Shown here in pieces: positions 1 through 9,627 of a DNA stretch of 15,822 bases (positions are counted from its first letter, which is position 1; each line of letters begins with the position of its first letter). Below the pieces are notes generated by a model. It saw only the letters and a list, made by a program, of their open reading frames with translations, was not told the DNA's origin and did no database searches. The stretch comes from Larix sibirica (lineage: Eukaryota; Streptophyta; Pinopsida; Pinales; Pinaceae): the NCBI GenBank assembly GCA_004151065.3, contig NWUY0300042190.1, forward strand, positions 23,933 to 39,754, read 5' to 3'. A program made the position numbers and the translations under genes.

Positions 1-1270
1 CCTCCCAGAGAATGGCTCTCGCAGTTGCATTAACACACAAGGATCTATAGGTAGACTTGCAAGTCGTTGAGTCTACAAGACTCTACATCCTACACTAGTT
101 GGTTTGACCTATACCTAATGGGTATGACCCAAAGTTGTGTTGACTTACCCAAAACCCCTAAATTTGCCAAGTTTAGCAAATAATTGCCAGGTTTTAGCAA
201 GACCCAACAAGTCTCTACAAACACTGCTAAGTCAACATAAAATTACCAAGTTGCATGATTTTAGATTTGGCTCTCTGAGTCTTGAATCTTGATATTACAA
301 TTTATTGTTGGAGAACATTTGTTCACTTTGGTTCATGAATCATGATTTCACGCCATGGTCCATGGTGATTTTGAATCTTGATGGATGAATTGTAATATGC
401 TTGGTCCTACCATAATTGTATGATATACTTGGTTATGTTTGCATATTATTTGTTCATTATGTTCATTGTAATCTCTCATGTACAATTGAAATCTAAAAAT
501 GATAACTTTCTTTAAAATCTATATTTTTTGTATTTTTCATGGTGTTGAGTCATTGCTGGGTTGATTCACGAGTTTTTGCCAAGTCTCGATTAAAGTTTGA
601 TTGTTCCGCCAAAATGAGTATTGTGCTGAGTTGAGTTCAGTGACCTTGTTCTAAAAGGAGGAATATCGTGATCTAAAGAAACCACACCGAATACAAGACC
701 AATAAGTACATGCAAGCTGTCTTATGCCATAGAAGACAAGTTGGTCTACAGAAGAGACATGCAGGGTATTGTACTCATGCAAAAGGACTTACGTCATATT
801 AATGATGTTTGAACTAATATTTACCAATAAAATCTGTCCTTTTACACATATTTCACACACGGCATTCTCTTTTCTTAAGACAAGACAATTTAAGGATGAG
901 TAGGAGCAATGGCAATAGATCAAACTACCTATTTAGTCAATCACCCCCATTTGTTGTGACAGAGACTTACATGTCCATGAATTTGAGTTGTAAGATCGAC
1001 TAAATTGTAAGTGCTAAGGATAAACTTGCTTACAATGTCAATTTCATGTTTGTAGATGGTAATTATTTGATTTGACCTCACCTCACTTTTTGAGGATTTT
1101 TTGATGTACAATTATGGTTTTATTACTTATGACGCATTCAATGAGGCCAAATGACGATAATGACTGCATGCCGTTATGGTTGTATGTATTCTCCTTACAT
1201 AAGCCCTAGTAGTCGACCTTAGAATTAATGATCAATAAATATATTGCAAATGCATGTTTTTCCTTGTGTA
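1..1270. other. Non-coding, AT-rich stretch with small repeats
   Basis: I see no gene here. Two small structures stand out. An 11-base perfect inverted repeat has arms at 292-302 and 388-398 and encloses about 85 bp; a 12-base direct repeat (282-293 and 371-382) overlaps the first arm and lies just before the second. A 6-base stem with a 3-base loop lies at 69-83 (gagtct-aca-agactc). Several scattered 'aagtc' and 'gagtc' words between 60 and 620 could be worn transposon-end sequence, but nothing is long enough to assign a family. From 620 to 1270 I see only unstructured AT-rich DNA. Confidence 0.5.
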
Positions 1271-1430
1271 AAGTCAAAGGTGGAAGGTGTTATATTTAAA
1301 ATTTGGTTATTCACCTTACCCTCAAGATAGTGAGGAAGGTGTTGTATTTATTACCTTTCCTTGAGTTAAGGAGGAAGGTTATAGAATTTTACCTTACCTT
1401 GAGTCAAGGAGGAAGGTGCCATATCTTTTA
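1271..1430. repeat. Tandem repeat, 38-40 bp unit, about 3.5 copies
   Basis: Three adjacent units begin with ccttacc or cctttcc at 1314, 1354 and 1392. A partial unit (aagtcaaaggtggaaggtg) lies at 1271-1313. Each unit has the order ccttaccttgagtcaaggaggaaggtg followed by an AT-rich tail. Within each unit, 'cctta..cttgag' and the following 'aggaggaagg' are partly self-complementary, so a unit could fold as a weak hairpin. Differences between copies are substitutions plus one 2-bp indel, so this is an old local duplication. Confidence 0.85.
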
Positions 1431-1738
1431 TATTTATGGCATTTTTTATATTTAACTATTGCCATGGTATATTGTCATTGGTGAAGTCACGAATTAATAA
1501 GTCCTAATCTCAATGAGTTCAGGGGATGAGTGTCAAACTTTGCCTCTAGGTTGATTGTTTTTTCTTGGGGAATTGGTGATAGGCATGATCATGTTGAATA
1601 CTTGAGGTTTTCTAGTGTACTAGTTAATCATTACTAAGCCCTACTCTTTATTAAGTGCATATCATGCTAAATTTTGTATATTTTCTTGTTCATATTGTGT
1701 TGTGAATGTAGGTGCAAGATAATTGTTTGTGACAAGCA

Positions 1739-2062
1739 TCTACACTATATTGGTCGTTCAAAATTAAAAATGCTAGATTGGCACAAGGATACTTATTGTG
1801 TCAAGGTGGTTGCTTTGACCGTGATCCTTCTTTCTTGTGTTAGCCCAAAATTTGTCACCATGATGTTTTTATCTCATAGTCTATATTGGTGAATAAAAAT
1901 TGAAAATGTTGGATCCACAGTAGGATACTTGGTCTATACTGGTCAATCAAAAATTGGAAATGCTAGATTGACAATAAAAAAATGAAAATCCTAGATTGAC
2001 ACTAGCATACTTATTGTGTTGAGTTGGTTGCATTGACCATGATCCTTCTTCTCGTACTTTAG
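1739..2062. repeat. Degenerate tandem repeat, variable 40-190 bp units
   Basis: Units starting with 'tctatattggtcaatcaaaaattgaaaatgctag'-like sequence begin at about 1739, 1880 and 1933, and a truncated one lies near 1973. The longer segment containing 'gatacttattgtgt..ttgaccgtgatccttctt' occurs twice (about 1785-1838 and 2008-2056). The segment near 1843-1890 (caaaatttgtcaccatgatg, then tcatagtctat) also resembles part of the 410-bp units downstream (2643-2690), which suggests that this block and the 410-bp array share ancestry. No coding frame is maintained across copies. Confidence 0.6.
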
Positions 2063-2093
2063 TGATTTATGGATGGTTCTTTCTTTACTTTAT

Positions 2094-2389
2094 GAGAGGG
2101 TTATGAGTCAAGTCACGAGTTCATTATTATGAAGACACATTTAGGAAGTCTCAATTAATTGGGAAAACAATTGTTTATGAAACTGTTATGTGGACCACTT
2201 TGTGTATAAAGAGGTCACTCATTTTGGATTGAGTTATCAATAAGAGTGGAGGTAATATCATTGTATATGTGTGTCACACCTCCATCTTTGTTGATTATTT
2301 GTACATAACATAAATATATTGTGAGTTGAATAGGAGCGTAATGACATTCGATTTTGTCTCATGAATGTTGCTGTGATTATTTAATTTCT
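2094..2389. repeat. Left flanking copy of the segment missing between the 410-bp units
   Basis: The sequence from gagagggtt at 2094 to 2389 resembles the sequence after the third 410-bp unit (about 3580-3867). Both have gagagggtt followed by a 'gtcacgag/gtcatgag..tcattattatg' stretch, then 'gt.tataaagag..attttg.attgagttatca..aggagtg', then 'cctcatgaatg'. The full ancestral unit was therefore probably about 670 bp, and this part was lost between the internal copies. Confidence 0.6.
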
Positions 2390-3622
2390 ATGCACAAGCA
2401 TTCTTTCTTTCTAATATAGTTTCTCATCATTTCTCTATTCTTGCAACCTCATGTGAAATTCATGGAAGCTGAATTATTTTTGAAGTAAACAAGGGATGTG
2501 GAAGAAATTGAGGATGAGCTAAAAGCGAATCTATGGTATTTATAAGAACGTTGACAAGGGAATCATTGACATCACTAGAGATGGTAGTCTACTTACTACA
2601 TGAGCAAAACAATCAAGTATAGAGGAAGGGCTGGGTGTTAGTTCAAAATTAGTGACTATGATGTATTTGATCTTGTAGTCTATCTTTTCCTTTATTGACT
2701 TATACATTTGGTCAATGGAAAAATTACATTGTATTAATGGTATAGTTACTTTTTTGCTTTGAGAGGGTTGTGGGTTTAGTCACGAGCTCATTGTTATGGA
2801 GATGCACAAGCATTCTTTCTTTCTAATATAGTTCCTCATCATTTCACTATTCTTGCAAACTCGTGTGAAATTCATGGAAGTTGACTTATTTTTGAAGATA
2901 ATCAAGGGATGTGGAAGAATTTGAGGAAGAGTTGAAGAGGGTCTATGGTATTTGTAACAACGTGGACAAGGAAATCATAGACATCACTAAAGACCATACT
3001 CTACGTACTGCATGAGCGAAACAATCAAGTATAAAGGAAGGGGTGGGTGTTAGTTCAAAATTAGAGACTATGATGTATTTTGTCTTGTAGTCTATCTTTT
3101 CCTTTAGTGCCTTGTACGTTTGGTCAATGGAAAAATTACAATTTATTAATGGTAGAGTTACTTTTTTTTCTTTGAGAGGGTTGTGGGTTTAGTCACAAGC
3201 TCATTGTTATGGAGATGCACAAGCATTCTTTCTTTCTAATATAGTTCCTCATCATTTCTCTATTCTTGCAAACTCGTGTGAAATTTGTGTAAGTTGACTT
3301 ATTTTTGAAGATAATCAAGGGATGTGGAAGAAATTGAGGAAGAGAGAGGGTCTATGGTATTTGTAACAACGTTGACAAGGAAATCATAGAGATCACTAGA
3401 GACCATAGTCTACTTACTGCATGAGTGAAACAATCAAGTATAAAGGAAGGGTTGGGTGTTAGTTCAAAAATAGTCAATGTGATGTATTTTGTCTTGTAGT
3501 CTATCTTGTCCTTTAATGACGTATACATTTGTTCAATGGAAAAATTACAATGTATTAATGGAATACTTACATTTTTTCTTTGAGAGGGTTGTGGGTTTAG
3601 TCATGAGCTCATTGTTATGGAG
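2390..3622. repeat. Three tandem copies of a ~410-bp unit
   Basis: Copies run 2390-2801, 2802-3214 and 3215-3622 (412, 413 and 408 bp). Each opens with atgcacaagcattctttctt and closes with gagctcattgttatggag just before the next copy. Copies 2 and 3 share variants that copy 1 lacks (gttcctcatc, gcaaactcg, gaagataatc), so they are the more recent pair. No reading frame stays open in the same place in all three copies, so the unit is not a repeated gene. After 3622 the similarity switches to the flanking segment also seen at 2094-2389. It then resumes weakly at about 3868 (tgcattctttatttctag), the start of a fourth, worn copy. Confidence 0.9.
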
Positions 3623-3960
3623 ATGCCATACAATTGTGTTTCTTGTCATCGTGTATGTGGATCTCTATGTGAATAAAGAACCCGCCTATTTTGAATTGAG
3701 TTATCATTAGGAGTGTTGGCAATTTTGCTTTGCACTTCCATCTTTCTTGCTCACATGTATGCAATGTAAATAGAGTGTGACTTGAATAAGAGGTTAATGG
3801 AATTCTTTGTTTCCTCATGAATGATTTTGTGCATGTTCTCTTTCTCCTTTCTATTTGATTCATGTACACTTGCATTCTTTATTTCTAGTGTGTTTCATTG
3901 TCATTACTCTAAATTTGGAAACTTTAGTGAAATGCATGTTCAACATCCCTATCTTTGGAG
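3623..3960. repeat. Right flanking copy plus start of a worn fourth unit
   Basis: Positions 3623-3867 resemble 2135-2389. From about 3868 to 3940 the sequence resembles the first 75 bases of the 410-bp unit, including the 'gaaatgcatg' that matches 'gaaattcatg'. Similarity fades after that. No gene is seen. Confidence 0.5.
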
Positions 3961-4119
3961 ATGGTAGAGCCTTAGAAGCTACCAAGTGAGCTTCATCTTT
4001 TGGCTTTCGATTTGAGATATGATTGGACCAACTAAGATTTCTTTTCCTCATTTAGTAAAGCTTTCTTTTTACTCACAATACAAGCCGCATTGCTCTAGTG
4101 ATTGATAAGGTTGTATAGG

Positions 4120-5720
4120 TGCTTTAATTTCATAGTTAGCAAGAGACAATATTGTTGAGAAAGAGATCTCTGTTTATAACATGATGTCATTCTCTCTATA
4201 AAGAGGTTGAAAGTCTCAATTTGTAACGTTTCTCATGTAGAGGGGAAATCATGGAAATATCCCATACTATTCTCTTGAAATAATCTTTAAGCAAATTGAA
4301 AGGGGCAATTCTCTTGGAGTACAAAATTTCCACCCAACGTTGAAGAGCTTGGGTCTTTGTATGGATCTAGCAAAGATGTAGATGAGCTTCCTCATTATTA
4401 AAGAAGGTATATACAAGGAGAGGGATTCCCATCTTGGTTAGTTGAGATCCAATGCCTAGGCCTTGAAACATAAGAGACGTGTACAATAGGCCTTTTTCGG
4501 GTCAAGCTGAGCTTTACTAGTCTTATAAATTATAGCCAACCAACTAGATATTTTAGAATTAGCATTTTGTTGATGGCATCGCAAAAGCCTTCTCTTAGCC
4601 TTGGATTGTCTATTGATATAACTCTACATGGCCTTTACAGTACCATTTGGGTGTAAGTGCATAAGCAACCATATGAAGAGGGGTGTTCATTATGTTCCAC
4701 CTCTTCTCTATTAACTTTTGTAGTTATCTAAATTCCTCCAAAGAAGGACCTCTTTGTCAGATGATGGATTTTATTTTGTCAATCACGCCATCGATTTCTT
4801 CATATATCTCCTCAGAGGCAGGGGAATTTGAATTTATGCATGCCTCATTCTCTATTGGATTCCTCCATGTAGACCACTCACTATTAACAACAACAGATTG
4901 TAAGGTGTCTTACAAGTTAATCATGCTATTAAGAAGAATGAAGGTGCCATATCCTGTATCAATTGGCTTCAAGATTGCCTTTACATTGATCTATAAATAG
5001 TGAAAGAATCATGGTGGTTATAAGTGAACATTTGTGGCTCCTTTGTATTGAAAGAAATGTTGGTCATCCAAGGAATTTTGCCAATGTTTTTGAGTACATA
5101 TACAACAAGGAGTTCAAAAAAATGCATGTATTCATTTTGAATCATTAACACCGTCGATCTGTAAACTAGTATCACATTTGTGATAACTTGTACTATATTA
5201 GGTCCTACTTTCTCCATTGCATCCTTTAATACCTCATATTGGAAAGATGAGTTTGTCAATTTTTATATATAATTGATTGCCCTTGAGAAGTAAGGCCCTT
5301 TAGAAGAGCTCACAATACTGTTTATCAAGGGTCTTTGCTTGATACTTCTTCAACCTTCCACAATAATTGAACACTTCGTTCTTACCCAATTTTATTTTTA
5401 TATGTTCTGTAAACCTTTTCATTTTTAAGACCCCCTTACTAACATTGTTGGTCTTAATTTATTGTGACTAAGGGGTTTATATCCAACCCAACAACTATGA
5501 TTGATTGAACCAACCCAACAACAAATATGGTAGTGTAACAATATGTGGAGGGAAGATATGAAGCTTGGAAATATAGTAGATGTGGTAGGCAAGAAAGTTG
5601 TGCACAGAAATCGATGATATACTTGGTAGATGCAATTCTAGAAATTGTAGCCCAACATTATTGCTTTCACTCGAGCATAATTTTGTCTTGTGTTGTAGAG
5701 GTATTTCCTTTTCATTGTAT
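4120..5720 (-). pseudogene. Decayed hAT-superfamily transposase
   Basis: Read on the minus strand, this gives a broken hAT transposase. A BED-finger remnant, NYARVKAIMLGYNF, lies at about 5650-5690; related proteins have ..SY.RVKAHLL... The core follows in one frame from about 5398 to 4981 with two stops. It includes CSIIVEG at about 5353-5373, in the place of the family CTIMxDGW motif: the catalytic Asp reads Glu and the Trp codon is a stop at 5350-5352. Then come SSKGPYFSRAIN, EKVGPNIVQVIT at about 5180-5215, and LKNIGKIPW at about 5068-5094. The Asp expected after VIT and the CxxH pair are gone. Past 4981, in shifted frames, are LKPIDTGYG, EWSTWRNP, EIYEEIDGVIDKIKSI and WNIMNTPLHMVAYALTPKWY (about 4635-4700). 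The dimerisation end (about 4120-4340) is barely recognisable. At about 530 codons it is shorter than a usual 650-750 residue protein, mainly because sequence is missing between the finger and the core. It is non-functional. Confidence 0.8.
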
Positions 5721-6944
5721 GCTCACAAAAATGTTTTAAATAATGGTTGACAAGTATGATAAACTAATTGGACTTAGAAAAAATTAGGACAAATGGAATG
5801 TTCAGGTGCACATGGCATTTCTAGAGCAAAGAAGATAGAATTGTTGTTGAGTTTAAGGTCCTAAATGTTTTTGAATATTTGATTTGGTCACAAATAAGAG
5901 AAAATGTGTTGGTTGGGTGGTAGATGAAATGAGATAAGATAAGATAATTTTATTAATGTCCAACAAATGACCACAAAATGGGTCATTTGGATTGTTTGGT
6001 ACCGTGATGTCAATAAAAAGTGGGAGCAGAAAGAAAAGTATGGCTCTAACCTAAATACCAATAGTGAAGGTTGTCCAACATAAGTGAAGCATAATTTTTG
6101 TCACGTGTAAAGTGAGACTAGATATTGTGAAAAGATCCCTAGAAGATTAAAAAGAGACAAGGAGGTGATGCTCCTTGAGAGTATTATAACCCTTAAGTAG
6201 GCATTTATTTTAATGGAGCACCTCCAAGAATGAGAATGATAAGAGATGTGAAGTCTAATGGAGAAAATCCAATGGTGTTCTTTGATAGTTTGCTCACAAA
6301 GTTTGATAGAGATCTCCAACTAGAGGATGGTCAATGTTATACCCATGAAAATGTAGGGGTCGCTTTGCATTTTCATTTGCTTTCCTCTCACCAAGCATAG
6401 TAGAGGATCCTTGGAGTTCAGTGGCGGTTCTAGGTTGCGGGTGAAACTTGGAGGTTATGTACCTTGTTCTATCTTGCTCAAACACCATTCACCGTCTAGT
6501 GCAAGGATAAAGGTGTGGAAGAGCATTGATGGCTTGATGGAGGCTTTTACCAAAGACATATTTCACCATGACTTTCCACTTTTGGGCACACTTGACATGG
6601 TCATGCCTTACATTACTTTAATTGTGTTATTGATGGAGAGTCTTGTTCCTAGGTCGAACTCAAAGCTAAGGAGCATTTGGATGGAAGATATGAGCACGAA
6701 GCAAACCCTAGAAGTTGAACACCCTAACTCAAGGGGTGTCCAAGGCATATTGTAACTTGTAAGGGTTAAGCACAACACAAGGAGAAAATGCCCTACATTA
6801 TTTGAGTTCTAGATCAAGACATATGGTTAGAAAAGAAGCCAAATGAGGAGTCCCCTTCTTAAAAAGGTGCCATGTGTAGCTAGAAGCATTTATATGGCAA
6901 AAGATGTCCCTTGGGGGCATTACACAACATTTGAGGCACGCTTC
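5721..6944. other. Non-coding stretch, no recognised gene
   Basis: Nothing here can be named. There is a (GATAA)3 run at 5933-5947. A 114-codon plus-strand open frame at 6411-6755 has no motif I recognise and no splice or promoter context, so I treat it as chance. Near 6885-6944 the sequence weakly resembles the 71-bp repeats that follow and may be a worn earlier copy. Confidence 0.4.
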
Positions 6945-7190
6945 ACATATTTGGAGGTGTGTTTCCCTTTTGAGGAGGACTTTCAAGGTAAGGACACATT
7001 ATTTAATCCATTTTTACATATTTGGAGGGATATCACCTTTGAGTGATTTGGGGTTAAGGACATATTGTTTTGAAGCCTTCTCTATATTTATGGAGACGTG
7101 TTTCACCTTTGAGGAGGGCTTTGGGGTGAGAGTACTTTGTTCAAGGCATTTTCTACACATTTGGATGAAAAGGTCTTTGCATGAGGAGAT
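6945..7190. repeat. Tandem repeat, 68-71 bp unit, about 3.5 copies
   Basis: Units start with acatatttggagg or close variants at 6945, 7016, 7084 and 7155. They then carry 'tgtttc.cctttgaggagg.cttt.ggg' and 'aaggacacatt'. The spacings are 71, 68 and 71 bp, and the last unit is partial. Overlapping open frames on both strands pass through the array, but the 68-bp unit breaks the reading frame between copies, so they do not encode a repeated peptide. This is an old minisatellite. Confidence 0.8.
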
Positions 7191-8329
7191 GCCATGTGGC
7201 ATTGTTGACATGGTCAAATCCTCACAAGAATAATAAATGCATGCATTAAAAAGTTGCCATGAAATAGAAAGATGGCAAGTGGCAATATGGACCCATATTC
7301 ATTCAAAAGGTAAAAGGGAGCACTCCATTGAAGGAAGATTATAGGGCTTTGTAAAAGAAATATTATGAATTAGGATTTGGTTTGGAAGTTATAAATAAAG
7401 GATTACTTCATTTGCTAAAGGCATGGTTGGAAGTGTGGGAGTTCCCCTCCAATCTTAGTTGAATATATATTTAGGAGGAAGAAGTTAAGGGATAAGTTCA
7501 ATGTGAGGTTACCATCTTTTTTCTAAATTGGATTGATTTGATGGCTGGAATTTACAATTTTATGGGTGTAATCTTTGAAGGAGGGCAAGTTTGTTCCATG
7601 AACAATAATTTAGGGTTGAGGTGAAACCCTCCCTTTGTCTTGCTGTAATCATTGATCATAGTAGATGATAATTGATGCTGCAATTTCCCTGTTGGGGTTG
7701 TTCACTCTAGTTTTGAGCGTTGTCCTTGCTAGGGATGAAGGTTAAGTGTGACATGTTCAAGTCCTCTTGATCTTGTGGTGAAATTAGACTTGAAGAAATC
7801 ATGCATTGTTGGCTGTTCATTCAATAAGAAGGTTGTCTTACTTTGTGTACTTCATTTAAGATTTCATGTCTAGTTGTCCCCTAATTGTTCATGGTTGCAG
7901 ATTATTACTTGGCTGATTTTGTACTTGTTGTGAGGAGCATCTTATAATGGCCCTCCTTTGATTTTCTGTATGTTGAAGTAAATCCATGTGGTTGGTTAAA
8001 GTGCATTTGTAATGGGGGCTTAGCTACACCCTTTTCATACAATTCAAACCCACTTGGGTAGACATTGACCTTGGTAATCCGCCATCCCTTTATTTTTAAA
8101 GAACATCTTAAACTTTCTTTGCTAGGTTCCCCCCCTTGTTGTGGTGATAGTGGGCAACCTTCCTAAGTGCCTCTAGGGTTGCACTTTGTTCAGAGACTAG
8201 AATATCTTTGAGTGTAGGTTTAGGAGGTAACAATCAATATAGTGTTTGTCTAAGAAACAATAGAGAGCAAAGTTTTGCCTTCAAAATGAAGCTCCTATGA
8301 TGTGTTTTCAAGAGCCAATTGATATTTTG
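7191..8329. other. Non-coding stretch, possible worn LTR or UTR
   Basis: No gene is recognised. A TATA-like element (ttataaataaag) lies at 7389-7400 on the plus strand, followed by T-rich sequence without frames. This would fit the promoter part of an old LTR, but I find no TG..CA ends, primer-binding site or second copy in the window. A C-run lies at about 8129-8135. Confidence 0.3.
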
Positions 8330-8340
8330 CTGGGGTGCAT

Positions 8341-8515
8341 GGGTACTTGCACCCAAGGCAAGGGTGCTTGAACCCGTCCTGAGTTATTGTCTCCTGTCTT
8401 GAATTTGGGAACCAAGATACCATTCCATGAACCCTTTTGAATCAAGTTCTTACCTGGCGAATCGAGTACTTCCCATCCCGTGTGAGTGGACAACTTGAAA
8501 CGGGTACTTGAACCT
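8341..8515. repeat. Cluster of GGGTRCTTGNACCC motifs
   Basis: Copies at 8341-8354 (gggtacttgcaccc), 8362-8375 (gggtgcttgaaccc) and 8502-8515 (gggtacttgaacct). A related word, cgagtacttcccatcccg, lies at 8463-8480. Clusters of short motifs near an end are typical of transposase binding sites in hAT elements. That role is inferred from the BED-like remnant downstream, not shown. Confidence 0.65.
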
Positions 8516-8946
8516 TGATTTTAGGTGCATTTGGGTATTTCAGGGGTGTGTCACCCATGAAAGTTTTTGATTTTTAATTAGAAAATGCCAAAAATTGGAA
8601 AGATTGGTGGGGCTGTGCCTCAAATCCCTAATCCTTCACTTACCTAACACCCTCATGCACTCAAAACACTAAATTGCCGTTATTTTTACCATTTCATTTC
8701 CAACACTGAAAGGAGAAACAATCCAATGGTAAAGGGAGAAAACAGTCCAGCAATGAAAGGGTTTTTATACTCTTTTCTTGCCGAAAATTTGTGGATAGTG
8801 ATAGACAATGAAGTGGTTAAGTGAACTATCAACTTTGGTGATGAAAGTTTCCATTGTAAGGGTATTATCTCATCATTTTAGGCAATTTTCAGAGTTGAAA
8901 TTACATTTCCAGATTTCTCTTCTTCCTCTCTTCTTATTTCTCCAAG

Positions 8947-9156
8947 ATGACTTCATCAAATCCTGTCTATCCATTGTGGAAATATGTGGAGAGCACAAAA
9001 TTGACAAAGGGTGTGTGGAGGACAGCATTCATCGAATGCACGCTTTACCCTTTGGCTTGGAAAGGCAGCTATACTTGGTTTAATGCCCATTTTATGAAAG
9101 ACCTAAGAAAGGTTATCGAAGATGTATTGTTCAATGTTTTTCTTATCATTGTATGA
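8947..9156 (+). pseudogene. BED zinc-finger remnant of hAT transposase
   Basis: This 69-codon open frame starts with an ATG preceded by a long pyrimidine run ending in tttctccaag (8917-8946), which could also be a splice acceptor. Residues 9-15 read PLWKYVE, the usual opening of plant hAT BED fingers. Residues 38-50 read WKGSYTWFNAHFM, against the family pattern KGSYxRVKAHLL. The first zinc-binding Cys survives (residue 31), the second reads Tyr (residue 34) and the first His survives (residue 48), so zinc binding is probably lost. A stop follows 21 residues later, and no DUF659 or RNase-H-like core follows before 9390. The intact family protein is roughly ten times longer. It probably encodes no functional protein. 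Confidence 0.65.
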
Positions 9157-9523
9157 TTGTTCAAATGAATCAATGTTGAATGAGAATTCTGCCTTTAATA
9201 ATTCATAAAGGAATGATGTCATACTGACTCATGATTATTCAATGCAACAATGTGCATGCTTTTAAATTTTTATAATTTTATAATTATATATTATAGAATA
9301 AATATAATATGTATACAATATATCCCTGATAAACCCAAGGACCTTGTTTCAAAAATTGTTGTCCCTGTCCTTAAACTCAAATACCTTGGCAACTTAGATA
9401 TTTTGTTGAAGACACAACATGTAACTAGGTTGCCTACCTAGACAACCAAAGAGCATTGCAGTTGGTTGGTTACCCATTTGCATTAGTTTGAGTTATGTTT
9501 CTCCTTTGGAAAACATATGAATG

Positions 9524-9627
9524 GTAAATGTTTTGAGTCTTATGTCAATGGTAGATATTTTGTAAATGTTTTGAGTCTTATGTCAATGGTAGATATTTTG
9601 TAAATGTTTTGAGTCTTATGTCAATGG
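9524..9627. repeat. Perfect tandem repeat, 38-bp unit, 2.7 copies
   Basis: Units start with gtaaatgttttgagtcttat at 9524, 9562 and 9600. The first two are identical over all 38 bases, and the third is identical for 28 bases before it diverges at 9628. Perfect identity in otherwise decayed DNA points to recent slippage. The length may vary between individuals. Confidence 0.95.

Larger units (their letters stand above)
8330..9390 (+). mobile_element. Deletion derivative of a hAT-like DNA transposon
   Basis: A cluster of one imperfectly self-complementary 14-base motif, GGGTRCTTGNACCC, lies at 8341-8354, 8362-8375 and 8502-8515. About 600 bp of non-coding leader leads to a BED-finger-like coding remnant at 8947-9156. 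A candidate inverted counterpart (taaactcaaatacct) lies at 9372-9386. Its reverse complement differs from gggtacttgaacccg only by transitions, as expected of decay at methylated sites. That order is how I would expect a hAT element to look after losing most of its transposase. The exact ends and the target-site duplication are not determined; the right end is the least certain part. Confidence 0.5.

Noticed and set aside
1674-1892. 72-codon frame at the start of the irregular repeat block
   Set aside because: It spans repeat units that are frame-inconsistent in their other copies; no motif.
2390-3622. Regularly spaced repeats considered as a CRISPR array
   Set aside because: Units of about 410 bp are contiguous without spacers and the DNA is plant-like; the same holds for the 29, 38 and 51-bp arrays.
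3640-3665. gtgtatgtggatctctat, considered as a reverse-transcriptase YVDD motif
   Set aside because: The residues read YVDL, no other polymerase motifs flank it, and it lies in the duplicated non-coding block.
3860-4051. 63-codon minus-strand frame beside the hAT relic
   Set aside because: No hAT motif, and it runs into the 410-bp repeat similarity; chance frame.
6411-6755. 114-codon plus-strand open frame
   Set aside because: No recognisable motif, no splice or promoter context, and unremarkable composition; probably chance.
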